Positions 49,801 to 58,780 of a stretch of DNA of 64,000 nucleotides are shown here, one piece after another. The position numbers were made by a program, and so were the translations under genes. The first letter of the stretch is position 1. Each line of letters starts with the position of its first letter. This DNA comes from Sphingomonas sp. Leaf230 (lineage in GTDB: Bacteria > Pseudomonadota > Alphaproteobacteria > Sphingomonadales > Sphingomonadaceae), in NCBI RefSeq assembly GCF_001421745.1, contig NZ_LMKW01000008.1, positions 678,763-742,762 on the forward strand, in the 5' to 3' direction. A model generated the notes under the pieces. That model saw only the letters and a list, made by a program, of their open reading frames with translations, was not told the DNA's origin and did not search any database.

Positions 49801-50942
49801 TGACTGAGGATTCGGGCGAAAAGACCGAAGCACCAACCGCCAAGCGCAAGAAGGATGCGGTCGAGAAGGGCGACATCCTCAAATCGCGCGATTTCGCCAC
49901 CGCGCTCAGCATGCTCGCCGGAGTCGCCTGGCTGATCTACGCCGGCCCGACGCTGATCACCGCGTGCAAGGCGATCATGAGCTCGAGCTTCCAGTTCACG
50001 CATGCCGACGTCGAGGATTTTTCCCCCTGGCGCCCACTGATGGAAGCCGGCGGCAAGCTCGCGCCATCGCTGATAACCCTGTTCATCGTCAGCATCGGCG
50101 CCGCGATCCTGAGCCAGGCGGGGCTCGGCTCGCTCGGCTTCAACGGCGGACTGCTCGCCCCAAAATACAGCCGCGTCGATCCGGCTGCCGGGCTCAAGCG
50201 TATCTTCGGCGCGAACGGCTGGATCGAACTCGGCAAGTCGTTGCTGAAGGTGATCCTACTCGGCACGATCGGCGGCTGGATGCTGTGGAACGCCGCGCAT
50301 TCGACGATGGGCCTCGCCTCATCCGCCGATCTTAACCAGGCGCTGTCGACGCTCGGCGGGATCTTCAAGGGCATCCTGATCGCGATGGCGTTCGGGCTGT
50401 GCGCGATCGCCGGCATCGACCTGCCGATCCAGATCATCCGCCGCTTGGGCAAGATGCGGATGTCGAAGCAGGAGGTGAAGGACGAGCACAAGTCGACCGA
50501 GGGTAACGGCGAGGCGAAGGGCCAGATGCGTGCCAAGATGCGTGCGATGGCGAGCGGCGGCCTGCGCAAATCGGTTGCGGAGGCGCATGTCGTTCTGACC
50601 AACCCGACGCACTTCGCAGTGGCACTACGCTATGATCGCGGCAAGGACCAAGTGCCGGTGGTGGTCGCCAAGGGCCGCGGTGCGACCGCGCTGGCGATCC
50701 GCGAGCTGGCTGGCGAAAGCCGCGTGCCGATCCTCGAATATCCGACGCTTGCGCGTGCGGTCTATTACACGAGCAAGGAGGGGCAGGAGGTCCGCGACGA
50801 CCTCTATACCGCGATCGCGACCGTGCTTGCCTTCGTCTTCGGGTTGAACGCGGCGGCAGGTGGGACCACTCCGGGAGTCCAGCCGTTCGTGACCGTGCCG
50901 AAGGATGCGCGCTTCGACGAGAACGGCACGAAGCAGGCCTAA
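49800..50942 (+). CDS. flhB: Flagellar export switch protein FlhB
   Basis: The 380-residue protein has an N-terminal basic start (SGEKTEAPTAKRKKDAVEKGDILKSRDFATA) and four membrane helices. The cytoplasmic domain holds the autocleavage motif NPTH at residues 268-271 (HVVLTNPTHFAVALRYD). Cleavage there switches export from hook to filament proteins. The C-terminal tail after ~350 is variable. Confidence 0.96.
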   Translation: MTEDSGEKTEAPTAKRKKDAVEKGDILKSRDFATALSMLAGVAWLIYAGPTLITACKAIMSSSFQFTHADVEDFSPWRPLMEAGGKLAPSLITLFIVSIGAAILSQAGLGSLGFNGGLLAPKYSRVDPAAGLKRIFGANGWIELGKSLLKVILLGTIGGWMLWNAAHSTMGLASSADLNQALSTLGGIFKGILIAMAFGLCAIAGIDLPIQIIRRLGKMRMSKQEVKDEHKSTEGNGEAKGQMRAKMRAMASGGLRKSVAEAHVVLTNPTHFAVALRYDRGKDQVPVVVAKGRGATALAIRELAGESRVPILEYPTLARAVYYTSKEGQEVRDDLYTAIATVLAFVFGLNAAAGGTTPGVQPFVTVPKDARFDENGTKQA

Positions 50943-50999
50943 ACATTTGTTCCGAGCGGTCGTTCTTAAAGACGAGCGCACACGTGCAGGAACTTTGCC

Positions 51000-52445
51000 A
51001 TGGTAACATCGACCACCAGCACGACGGCCACGCCGACGCCGACACCCACGCCTACCGCGCAGAGCGCCGTCAACGACGCGACGCAGGCACTGCTGAAGGG
51101 GCTGAGCGCGGGCTCCGGCGTCGATACCGGCACGTTGGTCACCTCGCTCGTCTCCGCGCAGTTCGCCGCACGGACGGCCGCGTTGAAGACCAAGTCCGAC
51201 ACGATCACCGCGCAGATCTCGGGTGTCGGTACGCTCAAGAGCACGATGACCGGCTTTTCGACCGCGCTCGCCAATCTGGTGAAGGGCGGCAGCTTGCAGA
51301 CTCAGCCGACCAGCTCGAACGCTGCAATCCTGTCGGCCACCGCGCAGTCGGGCGCCAAATTGTCGGGGCTGTCGTCGAGCATCACGGTAACGCGCCTCGC
51401 CACGGGACAAGTTGCGCGGACGACGACACCGGTCGCCGCGGCGGATCGCACCACATCGCTGAACACCGGTGCGCTGACGCTGACCATCGGCGGCAAGGAC
51501 ACGGCGATCGACGTCGGCGACGGCAGCATCGACGCGATCGCCGCAGGTATCAACGCGTCCAAGACCGGCGTCACCGCCTCGGTCGTGACCGACGCGAACG
51601 GCGGCGCGTATCTCTCGGTCAAGGGCGCGACCGGCAGCGCCAACGCCTTCACGCTTAAGGGAGAGAAGGGCGACGCGCTCGACATCGGCGGCAGCACGGC
51701 GACGAAGACCAGCCTCGTCTCCACCGCGCAAAACGCGCAGTTGACCGTAGACGGGATCGCCGTCGAACGCCCGAGCAACACCGTCAGCGACCTTGTGACC
51801 GGCGTGACGCTTCAACTCAACAGCGTCTCCACCGTCCCCGTTTCTCTCACCAGCACGCCCCCGACCGACGCGCTGACGCAAGCGATCAACGATGTCGTCA
51901 CGACCTATAACGAGGTCCTGAAGACGATCACCGAACAGACCGATCCGATCACCGGCAATCTTCGCGCGGATCCCGCCGCGAAATCGTTGCTGCGGTCGTT
52001 GCAGGCCCTGGTGTCGAAACCGCTGGTCGGTGGCGCGATTGCCGGGCTTCCGCGGTCGCTGTCGGAGATCGGCGTCGCCACCAACACCGACGGTACGCTG
52101 AGGGTCGATTCCGCGCTGCTCGCCAAGCAACTGGCGGCGAACCCCGACACGATCGAGGCGATGTTCGCGCCGTCGGGCACCAACGCGCTCGGCCTGTCCG
52201 CGACGCTGACGGCGTTGACCACCAGCGCGACCAGCACGGTCACCGGTCTCGGCGCATCGACCGTGCGCTACACTGCGGCGGAGGCCGATGTCGCCAAGCA
52301 GCAGGACAAGGTCACCGACCAGTCCGCACAGCTGACCACGCGCCTGACGCAGCAATATGCCAGCATGAATTCGCGCGTGTCGGCGTATAAATCGACGCAG
52401 ACCTTCCTCACCAACCAGATTGCCGCGTGGAACAAGGATTCGTGA
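51000..52445 (+). CDS. fliD: Filament cap protein FliD
   Basis: The 481-residue protein has a Thr/Pro-rich start, then GLSAGSGVDTGTLVTSLVSAQFAARTAALKTKSDTITAQISGVGTLKSTMTGFSTAL, typical of the FliD N-terminal domain. The FliD C-terminal region includes NEVLKTITEQTDPITGNLRADPAAKSLLRSLQAL and closes with RLTQQYASMNSRVSAYKSTQTFLTNQIAAWNKD. It caps the growing filament. The 57 bases upstream contain TAAA but no matching -10, so it is probably read with flhB. Confidence 0.94.
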   Translation: MVTSTTSTTATPTPTPTPTAQSAVNDATQALLKGLSAGSGVDTGTLVTSLVSAQFAARTAALKTKSDTITAQISGVGTLKSTMTGFSTALANLVKGGSLQTQPTSSNAAILSATAQSGAKLSGLSSSITVTRLATGQVARTTTPVAAADRTTSLNTGALTLTIGGKDTAIDVGDGSIDAIAAGINASKTGVTASVVTDANGGAYLSVKGATGSANAFTLKGEKGDALDIGGSTATKTSLVSTAQNAQLTVDGIAVERPSNTVSDLVTGVTLQLNSVSTVPVSLTSTPPTDALTQAINDVVTTYNEVLKTITEQTDPITGNLRADPAAKSLLRSLQALVSKPLVGGAIAGLPRSLSEIGVATNTDGTLRVDSALLAKQLAANPDTIEAMFAPSGTNALGLSATLTALTTSATSTVTGLGASTVRYTAAEADVAKQQDKVTDQSAQLTTRLTQQYASMNSRVSAYKSTQTFLTNQIAAWNKDS

Positions 52446-52840
52446 CCTACGCCAGCACGTTGATGCGCGACCCGTTCGCGACCTATCGCCAGATCGACGC
52501 GGTCGGCCAGACCGCTACGGCGGACGGCCCTGCGCTCGTCCAGTTGCTCTACAAGGAACTGGTCGCCGCCCTGCGCGCTGCCGCCTGGGCCTGCGAAAAG
52601 CGCAAGTTCGCGATCAAGAGCGAGCGGATCACGCGCGCTACCGCGATCCTGTTCGCGCTCGAAGCCGGGCTCGACTTCGAGAAAGGCGGCCAGGTCTCGG
52701 AAACGCTCGCACGACTATATGGCGGCGCGCGGAAAACCGTGATCAACGCCTCGCTCGGCCACGACCCGCAGCCGTTCCGCGACTCTGCCGACATGCTCGA
52801 CGAGATCGCGCAGGCGTGGCGGACCGCCAGCGCCGCGTAG
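52442..52840 (+). CDS. fliS: Flagellin export chaperone FliS
   Basis: The protein has 132 residues from GTG 52442 in a GTGA overlap with fliD, preceded by AAGG. The FliS pattern is present: YRQIDAVGQTATADGPALVQLLYKELVAALRAAAWACEKRKFAIKSERITRATAILFALEAGLDFEKGG. It binds the flagellin C-terminus in the cytoplasm. It is the last gene of the fli operon and converges with the CorA/ZntB gene (3-base gap). Confidence 0.9.
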   Translation: MTYASTLMRDPFATYRQIDAVGQTATADGPALVQLLYKELVAALRAAAWACEKRKFAIKSERITRATAILFALEAGLDFEKGGQVSETLARLYGGARKTVINASLGHDPQPFRDSADMLDEIAQAWRTASAA

Positions 52841-52843
52841 ACG

Positions 52844-53797
52844 CTACCGCTTGAACCAGTGTCGCATGGCGAAATAGGCCACGACGCCGACCGCGATCAG
52901 CACGCAGGCTCCGGCGATCGCGTCGAACGCCCACGGCTTCTCGGCATAGGGCAGGCCCTTCACGTTCATGCCGTACAGGCCGGTCAGGAACGTCAATGGC
53001 AAGAACACCATCGCGGCGATCGAGATGATCAGCGAGCGGTTGTCGATCTGTTCGGCGCGCAGGTCCGTCAGCGTCTCGTGGATCAGCGCCGAGCGTTCGC
53101 GGATCGATTCCAGCTCCTCCGCCATCCGCGCGGCGCGGTCCGCCGCCGCCGCCAGATGCAGCCGGTCGTCGTCCGCGAGCCAGTCGCCGGGTAGCGCGGC
53201 GAGCTTCTCCAGCGCCGCGCGTTGCGGACTGAGGAAGCGTTTGTAGCCGATCGCCGCGACGCGCACCTTGCTGACCGCGCGGCGCAGTTCGAACACGCGG
53301 TTGGCGTCGAGCTGCTCCTCGCAATCGTCGAGCTCGTCGCCGAGCGTCGCCACATCGGGATCGAGATCGGTGGTGATCGCGGTGGCGAACGCGGCGATCA
53401 GGTCGCCTGGATCGCGCACCTCGTGGTGCTCGACCATCTTCTCGACCTCCGCGACCGCGATCAGCGGCTTCCGCGTGACCGAATAGACGCGGCCCTTCAC
53501 CGCCCAGATCCGCACCGACGCGAGCAGGTCGGACGTGTCGAGCTCCTCCTTCGATCGCCCGCGCAGATTGAGGAACGCGCCATCGCCAACCGCCTCGCAG
53601 CGCGGCCGGGTCTCGGTCGCGGTGAGCGCGTCGACGACATAGTCGAGCAGCTTGGCCTCGTCGCGCAGCCAGGTCTGCGCATGCTCGGCGGTGGTCGACA
53701 AATGCACCCAGACGAGGTCGGCGGTGCAGGTGAGCGCTTCCTTGACGTCGACGCGGGTCGCTTTCCCATCGACGATCCGGAATGCGAAACCGCTCAT
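52844..53797 (-). CDS. CorA/ZntB-family metal transporter
   Basis: The protein has 317 residues from ATG 53797 in an ATGA overlap with the upstream gene. It has a large cytoplasmic N-terminal domain, a long helix, and two C-terminal helices with the signature YGMNVKGLPYAEKPWAFD between them. CorA proteins import Mg2+ (or Co2+), whereas ZntB relatives move Zn2+. The loop after GMN and the LIISIAAMVFLPLTFLTGLYGMN run are closer to ZntB-like sequences, but the ion cannot be fixed by eye. Confidence 0.88.
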   Translation of the reverse strand: MSGFAFRIVDGKATRVDVKEALTCTADLVWVHLSTTAEHAQTWLRDEAKLLDYVVDALTATETRPRCEAVGDGAFLNLRGRSKEELDTSDLLASVRIWAVKGRVYSVTRKPLIAVAEVEKMVEHHEVRDPGDLIAAFATAITTDLDPDVATLGDELDDCEEQLDANRVFELRRAVSKVRVAAIGYKRFLSPQRAALEKLAALPGDWLADDDRLHLAAAADRAARMAEELESIRERSALIHETLTDLRAEQIDNRSLIISIAAMVFLPLTFLTGLYGMNVKGLPYAEKPWAFDAIAGACVLIAVGVVAYFAMRHWFKR

Positions 53798-54579
53798 CGT
53801 GCCATCTCGACTTCGACCGACAGGCCCGTGCCGGGATCGGTGGGCATAACCGCGCACAGCCGTGCGGCATCGGCACGCGCGCGGTCGAGGATCGCCGTGG
53901 GTACGTCGGCGCCGTGATAGACCCGGTCGGCGCTGGCGAGCGCGCGCGCCTGGCGTAGCGTCAGGTCCTCGGGGTCGTCGGACAGCAGAACGAGGGTTAT
54001 TGCCACGTCGCGCTTTGCAGCGGGCTCGGCGGTTGGGGCCAGCCATGCGTCCACATCGTGTGTCGGCGACAGCGGATCGAGCAGACCGCCCGCCCCCATC
54101 GCCGTAGCCAGCGCACGGCGGCGCTCCCCCATATCGGGCCAGCGCTTTCGCAAGGACCCCCGCGCAGCCTGCAACGCCAGCGCGAGCTTGCCGAGATCGG
54201 CGGGGATCAGTGCCTCCAGCCGCTGCCGCAACGCCGCCGCCAGCCCGGCCGAAACACCGCTCGTGCCGATCGCGATCAGCACCGGCGCGCGATCGACGAT
54301 CGCGGGCAGCGTAAAGTCACACAGCGCCGAACGATCGACCGCGTTGACCAGGATGCCGCGCGCCTTAAACCGCGCGACCGCGGCCAGCGCTTCCTCCTCG
54401 TCGTCGATCGCGACGATCGCGAGCGAAGCGCTAGCATCCTCCCCGACCACGTCCGCCCCCGCACGATCGAGCAACCGCCGCTTCGCATCCGCCGCCTCGC
54501 CCTCGCCGAGCAGAATGACCGGGCGCCCTGCCAGCCTCACGAACAGCGGCAGGCTCTGGAGTATCACCGCTTGAGCCAT
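53794..54579 (-). CDS. Siroheme synthase N-domain-like protein with partial SUMT tail
   Basis: The 261-residue protein has the CysG/Met8 N-domain start (LPLFVRLAGRPVILLGEGEAADAKRRLLDRAG), the NAVDRSALCDFTLPAIVDRAPVLIAIGTSGVSAGLAAALRQRLEALIP block and a RKRWPDMGERRRAL segment. This is the precorrin-2 dehydrogenase/ferrochelatase module. The last ~70 residues (VAITLVLLSDDPEDLTLRQARALASADRVYHGADVPTAILDRARADAARL) resemble only the beginning of the CysG methyltransferase domain, which then stops. Start at ATG 54579 or GTG 54567 (GTGA with lysA). Confidence 0.8.
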   Translation of the reverse strand: MAQAVILQSLPLFVRLAGRPVILLGEGEAADAKRRLLDRAGADVVGEDASASLAIVAIDDEEEALAAVARFKARGILVNAVDRSALCDFTLPAIVDRAPVLIAIGTSGVSAGLAAALRQRLEALIPADLGKLALALQAARGSLRKRWPDMGERRRALATAMGAGGLLDPLSPTHDVDAWLAPTAEPAAKRDVAITLVLLSDDPEDLTLRQARALASADRVYHGADVPTAILDRARADAARLCAVMPTDPGTGLSVEVEMAR

Positions 54580-55826
54580 TCGGGCACGCGCTCGGCGGCC
54601 AGGATCGTCTCGGGGTGGATGCGGTCGGCGACCACCGCGAACCGGTCGCCATCGACCAGCACTTCGGGCACCAGCGCGCGGCTGTTGTAGGTCGACGCCA
54701 TCGTCGCGCCGTACGCTCCGGCGGTACGGAAGATGCCGAGATCGCCCGACTTTACCGCGTCGATATCGCGGCCCATCGCGAAGGTGTCGCCGGTCTCGCA
54801 CACCGGCCCGGCGATGTTGGCGGTCATCCGATCGCCGGTCGGCGCGACTGCGACGAAGTCGTGATACGCATCGTACATGGCGACGCGCGCGAGGTCGTTC
54901 ATCGCCGCATCGACGATCACATAGGGGTTCACGACGCCGGGCTTCACCCAGATCACTTCGGTCAGCAGCACGCCGGCATTGCCCGCAATCACGCGGCCCG
55001 GCTCAAACATGAGCTCGACATCCCAGTCGGCGGTCGCGCGCGCGACCATGGCGCCATAGTCCGCCGGGCTCGGCAGCACGTCGTCGGGCTTGTAGGGCAC
55101 GCCGAGGCCGCCGCCGAGATCGACGCGGCTGATCGTGTGCCCCGCCGCGCGCAATTCCGCGACCAACTCGCCGATCCGCGCATACGCAGCCTCGAGCGGC
55201 GCGAGGTCGGCGAGCTGGCTGCCGATGTGGATCGCGACACCGCGCAGGTCGAGCCCGTCATGCTTCGACAGGCGGTCGAACATGGCCACCGCCTGGTCGA
55301 TCGCGACGCCGAACTTGTTCTCCTTGCGCCCGGTCGAAATCTTGGCGTGCGTTCCCGCATCGACGTCGGGGTTCACGCGCAGCACCGCCGGTGCGCGTTC
55401 GCCGCGCGCATGGGCGAGCGCGGCGAGGACTTCGCCCTCCTCCTCCAGCTCGAGATTGAACTGGCCGATCCCGGCATCGAGCGCCTGCGCCAGTTCGCGC
55501 CGCGTCTTGCCGACGCCCGAGAACACGATGTCCGAGGCCGGGATACCCGCCGCCAGCGCGCGCTGCATCTCGCCCGCCGAGACGACGTCGGCGCCGTAGC
55601 CTTCGTCGGCGAGAACGCGGAGCACCGCGACGTTGGGGTTCGCCTTGATCGCATAGGCCAGGTGGACGCGCCCGGCGCCCTTCAGCGCGTCGCGGAACAC
55701 CTGTGCGTGACGGCGGAAGGTGGCGGTCGAATAGACGTAGACGGGCGTGCCGACGGCCTCGGCGATCGCCGGCAGGGCGACGTTCTCGGCATGCATGACA
55801 CCGTCACGATAGGCGAAATGATCCAT
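54564..55826 (-). CDS. lysA: Diaminopimelate decarboxylase LysA
   Basis: The 420-residue PLP enzyme converts meso-diaminopimelate to lysine. The PLP lysine lies in YAIKANPNVAVL, with HIGSQLADLAPLEAAY, VDLGGGLGVPYKPDD, FEPGRVIAGNAG and GPVCETGDTFA further on, all standard for fold-type III LysA. It sits in an argH-lptM-lysA-cysG-like-corA run, a typical arrangement of amino-acid genes with a small lipoprotein. A second lysA-like gene lies at 59836-61068. Confidence 0.95.
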   Translation of the reverse strand: MDHFAYRDGVMHAENVALPAIAEAVGTPVYVYSTATFRRHAQVFRDALKGAGRVHLAYAIKANPNVAVLRVLADEGYGADVVSAGEMQRALAAGIPASDIVFSGVGKTRRELAQALDAGIGQFNLELEEEGEVLAALAHARGERAPAVLRVNPDVDAGTHAKISTGRKENKFGVAIDQAVAMFDRLSKHDGLDLRGVAIHIGSQLADLAPLEAAYARIGELVAELRAAGHTISRVDLGGGLGVPYKPDDVLPSPADYGAMVARATADWDVELMFEPGRVIAGNAGVLLTEVIWVKPGVVNPYVIVDAAMNDLARVAMYDAYHDFVAVAPTGDRMTANIAGPVCETGDTFAMGRDIDAVKSGDLGIFRTAGAYGATMASTYNSRALVPEVLVDGDRFAVVADRIHPETILAAERVPEWLKR

Positions 55827-55837
55827 GATTCAGGTCT

Positions 55838-56080
55838 TCAATTCGGCGGCGGCAGGTCGAACTCGTCGCTGCGGCGCGGCTGGGACGTGGTGAGCAGCTC
55901 GTCGCTGCGCTGCGGGCGTTGCTGCGTCGTGGGGGTCAGCAACTGCTCCGGAGTCGGCGGCGTTTTCGCACCGTAAGGCGCAATCGGGAGCGTCTTGCCC
56001 TCCGCCGGGACGAGCCCGTCCGCTGCGCCGCAACCCGACAGGGCCAGTGCCAAACCAACGATGCCAAAAAGCCGTTTCAT
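55838..56080 (-). CDS. lptM: Small LptM-like lipoprotein
   Basis: The protein has 80 residues from ATG 56080 in an ATGA overlap with argH. The signal peptide ends in the lipobox LSGC (Cys 18), and the mature part is short, Pro/Gln/Arg-rich and likely disordered. Position between argH and lysA and the lipobox followed by a small Pro-rich tail match LptM (YifL), which assists LPS-transport protein folding in E. coli. The identification rests on size and synteny; sequence similarity is too low to judge by eye. Confidence 0.72.
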   Translation of the reverse strand: MKRLFGIVGLALALSGCGAADGLVPAEGKTLPIAPYGAKTPPTPEQLLTPTTQQRPQRSDELLTTSQPRRSDEFDLPPPN

Positions 56081-57462
56081 GCTACTTCCCCCCGCGCCGC
56101 ACGGATCGCAGCGCGCACATTGTCGGGCGCGGTGCCGCCGAAACTGGTCCGGCTGGCGACCGACGCATCGACCGAGAGCACGCCGTACACGCGTTCGTCG
56201 ATCCGCGCATCGATTGCCTTGAGGTCGTCGATCGGCAGCGCATCGAGCGCGACCTTCCGCTCCTCCGCGAGCTTCACCGCGCGCCCCGTCACATGATGCG
56301 CCTCGCGGAACGGGAGCCCCGCCTCGCGCACCAGCCAGTCGGCCAGATCGGTCGCGGTCGCAAAGCCGCTTTCGGCCAGCCCGCGCATCCGATCGGTGCG
56401 GAACGTCGCGCTCTCGACCATGCCCGTCATCGCCGCGATCGACAGCGCGAGCAGGTCGTGCGCCTCGAACACCGGCGGCTTGTCGTCCTGCATGTCCTTC
56501 GAATAGGCGAGCGGCAGGCCCTTCATCGTCACCATCAGCGCGGTCATGCAGCCGAGGATGCGTCCGGCATGCCCGCGGACCAGCTCGGCAGCATCGGGAT
56601 TGCGCTTCTGCGGCATGATCGAGCTGCCGGTCGACCATTGATCGCTGAGCGCGACGAACCCGAACGGCTGCGACGCCCACAGCACGAACTCCTCGGCGAG
56701 CCGAGACAGGTGTAGCGAGGTCTGCGTCGCGGCAGTCAGGTATTCGATCGCGAAATCCCGGTCGCTGACCCCGTCGAGCGAGTTGGTCATCGGCCCGTCG
56801 AAACCGAGTGCGACGGCGGTCATCGCGCGGTCGATCGGAAAGCCCGTGCCCGCCAGCGCAGCCGAGCCCAGCGGCGATCGGTTCATCCTTGCGCGGGCAT
56901 CCGCGAACCGCCCGACGTCACGCGAAATCATCGCGTGATACGCCATCAGGTGATGCCCGAGCGTGACCGGCTGCGCGGACTGCAAATGCGTAAAGCCCGG
57001 CATCACGCTCGCCGCATGCTCTTCCGCCCGCGCAAGCAACGCCGTCTGGAACCCGGCGAGCGCCGCCAGCGCCTGGTCGATCGCATCGCGCACCCAAAGG
57101 CGAAAATCGGTCGCGACCTGGTCGTTGCGCGAGCGTGCGGTGTGCAGCCGCCCCGCGACCGGCCCGATCGCATCCGCCAGCCGCGCCTCGGTCTGCATGT
57201 GGATATCCTCGAGGACCAGATCCTCCGCGACGCCGTGCTCGGCATAATGCGCCGCGACCGTGTCGAGCCCCGCCGAGATCGTCGCGACATCCTCGGCCGA
57301 TACGATGCCCTGTTTCCCGAGCATCGCGACATGCGCCTTCGAGCCCGCAATATCCTGCTGCCAGAGGCGCTTGTCGAAGGGAATAGAGGCGTTTATCTCG
57401 CGCATGACCGCTGCCGGCCCCTCGGCGAACCGCCCGCCCCACATCGAATTGGAACCGTCCAT
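56077..57462 (-). CDS. argH: Argininosuccinate lyase ArgH
   Basis: The 461-residue enzyme carries out the last step of arginine synthesis. [65 protein letters not shown] and the fumarase-family signature [12 protein letters not shown] are all present. ATG 57462 gives [15 protein letters not shown] 57444 (at MWGG) is equally possible. Its start codon overlaps the divergent tlpA-like start by two bases (CATG at 57460-57463). Confidence 0.96.
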   Translation of the reverse strand: MDGSNSMWGGRFAEGPAAVMREINASIPFDKRLWQQDIAGSKAHVAMLGKQGIVSAEDVATISAGLDTVAAHYAEHGVAEDLVLEDIHMQTEARLADAIGPVAGRLHTARSRNDQVATDFRLWVRDAIDQALAALAGFQTALLARAEEHAASVMPGFTHLQSAQPVTLGHHLMAYHAMISRDVGRFADARARMNRSPLGSAALAGTGFPIDRAMTAVALGFDGPMTNSLDGVSDRDFAIEYLTAATQTSLHLSRLAEEFVLWASQPFGFVALSDQWSTGSSIMPQKRNPDAAELVRGHAGRILGCMTALMVTMKGLPLAYSKDMQDDKPPVFEAHDLLALSIAAMTGMVESATFRTDRMRGLAESGFATATDLADWLVREAGLPFREAHHVTGRAVKLAEERKVALDALPIDDLKAIDARIDERVYGVLSVDASVASRTSFGGTAPDNVRAAIRAARGEVA

Positions 57463-58090
57463 GTTCTCGCGTCCTGTGTTCAATTCGCGCCCCATCATCT
57501 GTTTCGTCGGGATGGGCCTGCTGGTCGCCGGCTGCGATAGGAAATCGCCCGCGCCGGAGCAAGCAAACGTCGTCGCCACCAACACCGTGTCTGCCGACGA
57601 GGTTACGTCCGGCCCAACCCCCGACGAAGCGACCGGCCCTGCCGCCAGCACCGAAAAGCTCGACCGCAGCCACAAGGGCGAGACCGGCCCAACGGTCGCC
57701 TTCACCGCGCCAGACGGCAAGTCCGTCACGCTCGCATCGTTCAAGGGCAAACCGTTGCTGCTCAACATGTGGGCGACCTGGTGTGCGCCGTGCGTAGCGG
57801 AAATGCCGACGCTCGATGCCGCCGCCAAGTCGCTGGCCGGCAAGGTTCAGGTGATCGCGGTCAGCCAGGATATGCAGGGCGCGGAGAAGGTGACGCCGTT
57901 CTTCGCCGAAAAGAAGTTCTCGACGCTCAAGCCGTATCTAGACCCGAAGCTCGGCCTCAGCCTCGCCTATCAGGCGAACCTGCCGACCACGATCCTGTAC
58001 GATTCGGCGGGCAAGGAAGTGTGGCGGATGACCGGCGGCTATGAATGGAACACGCCCGCCGCCGCAAAGCTGATCGCCGAGGCATCGTAA
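57461..58090 (+). CDS. TlpA/ResA-like thioredoxin-fold lipoprotein
   Basis: The 209-residue protein has a lipoprotein signal ([25 protein letters not shown], lipobox Cys 25). A Pro/Thr/Asp-rich linker leads into a thioredoxin fold with [20 protein letters not shown], so the redox motif is WCAPC. Downstream [14 protein letters not shown] and [24 protein letters not shown] with the cis-Pro (LPTT) are family features. Such proteins reduce periplasmic disulfides, often for cytochrome c or copper-site maturation. Divergent from argH with overlapping start codons. Confidence 0.9.
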   Translation: MFSRPVFNSRPIICFVGMGLLVAGCDRKSPAPEQANVVATNTVSADEVTSGPTPDEATGPAASTEKLDRSHKGETGPTVAFTAPDGKSVTLASFKGKPLLLNMWATWCAPCVAEMPTLDAAAKSLAGKVQVIAVSQDMQGAEKVTPFFAEKKFSTLKPYLDPKLGLSLAYQANLPTTILYDSAGKEVWRMTGGYEWNTPAAAKLIAEAS

Positions 58091-58188
58091 CGCGTTGATC
58101 CGGCTCGGGGATCTTGAACAGGGTGTGCCGACCCGCCTTGGTGACGAGCCAAAGGTTGATGGCGGGCCGGCACACCCCTCTAACGCGT
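58088..58188. repeat. Long palindrome flanked by 8-base direct repeats
   Basis: Arms GGGTGTGCCGACCCGCC (58121-58137) and GGCGGGCCGGCACACCC (58161-58177) pair at 16 of 17 positions, with an inner TTGG/CCAA stem in the loop. The segment is bracketed by direct repeats of TAACGCGT at 58088-58095 and 58181-58188, the first containing the TAA stop of the tlpA-like gene. It could act as a transcription stop or represent a small inserted element. Confidence 0.6.
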
Positions 58189-58283
58189 CCGGCTATGCCG
58201 AAGGTGTAAACAACATCGAAATGCGATGAACCGAGTAACGCCCATACTGGCGGGCGAGCGCATAAGGGTCGTCGTGCGGCAAC

Positions 58284-58780
58284 CTACCAGTAGCGGCTAC
58301 CCGGCACGCCCTTGAACGGTCCGGCGAGATCGGCGGTGATCCAGCCGCCGTAAACTCGCCGGGCTGTGGAATGACGCGTTCGCCATCGACGAAGCACCCG
58401 TCGAACGGGCCTGCATAGAACGCTATGTGGTCGCGCAAAGCTGCAAACGCGGGCGTCGGCGACGGATAGCTCCAGGCGACATCGCGCAGGACATCGCCCG
58501 CGATCTCGACGTCGTAATAGACCGCGTTGCCCTTCCATTCGCAGAAGGATTGCCGCGTTGAACGCCTGAGCGCCGACATCAGGATATCGGAGGGCGGAAT
58601 ATAATAGCTCGGCGGATGGCTCGTCTCGATCGTGCGGACGCTGTGCCGCGTGTCGGCGAGCGTCACCCCGCGGTGCTCGATCAGGACATGACGATCGCTG
58701 CGCTGCGCGATCGCCGGACGCGGATAATCCCAGACGCTTTCCTGGCCCGGTCGCGCGGTATCGGGAACGACCGGCCTCAT
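58284..58780 (-). pseudogene. DUF427 family gene, frameshifted near its 3' end
   Basis: The first ~145 codons from ATG 58780 match DUF427: PDTARPGQESVWDYPRP, ETSHPPSYYIPPSDI, SFCEWKGNAVYYDV, AWSYPSPTPAF and FVDGERVIPQPGEF. The family normally continues FYGGWIT...GPFKG.PG..W. That text is present, but in another frame (YGGWITADLAGPFKGVPGSRYW, stop at 58284), consistent with one T missing near 58368 (GAGTTTAC where GAGTTTTAC is expected). As read, translation runs on in the wrong frame to 58193. A sequencing error is as likely as a true mutation. The biochemical function of DUF427 is unknown. Confidence 0.78.

Noticed and set aside
50943..50999. Possible sigma28 promoter before fliD
   Set aside because: TAAA is present but the expected GCCGnTnn at 15 bases is not (GCAGGAAC instead).
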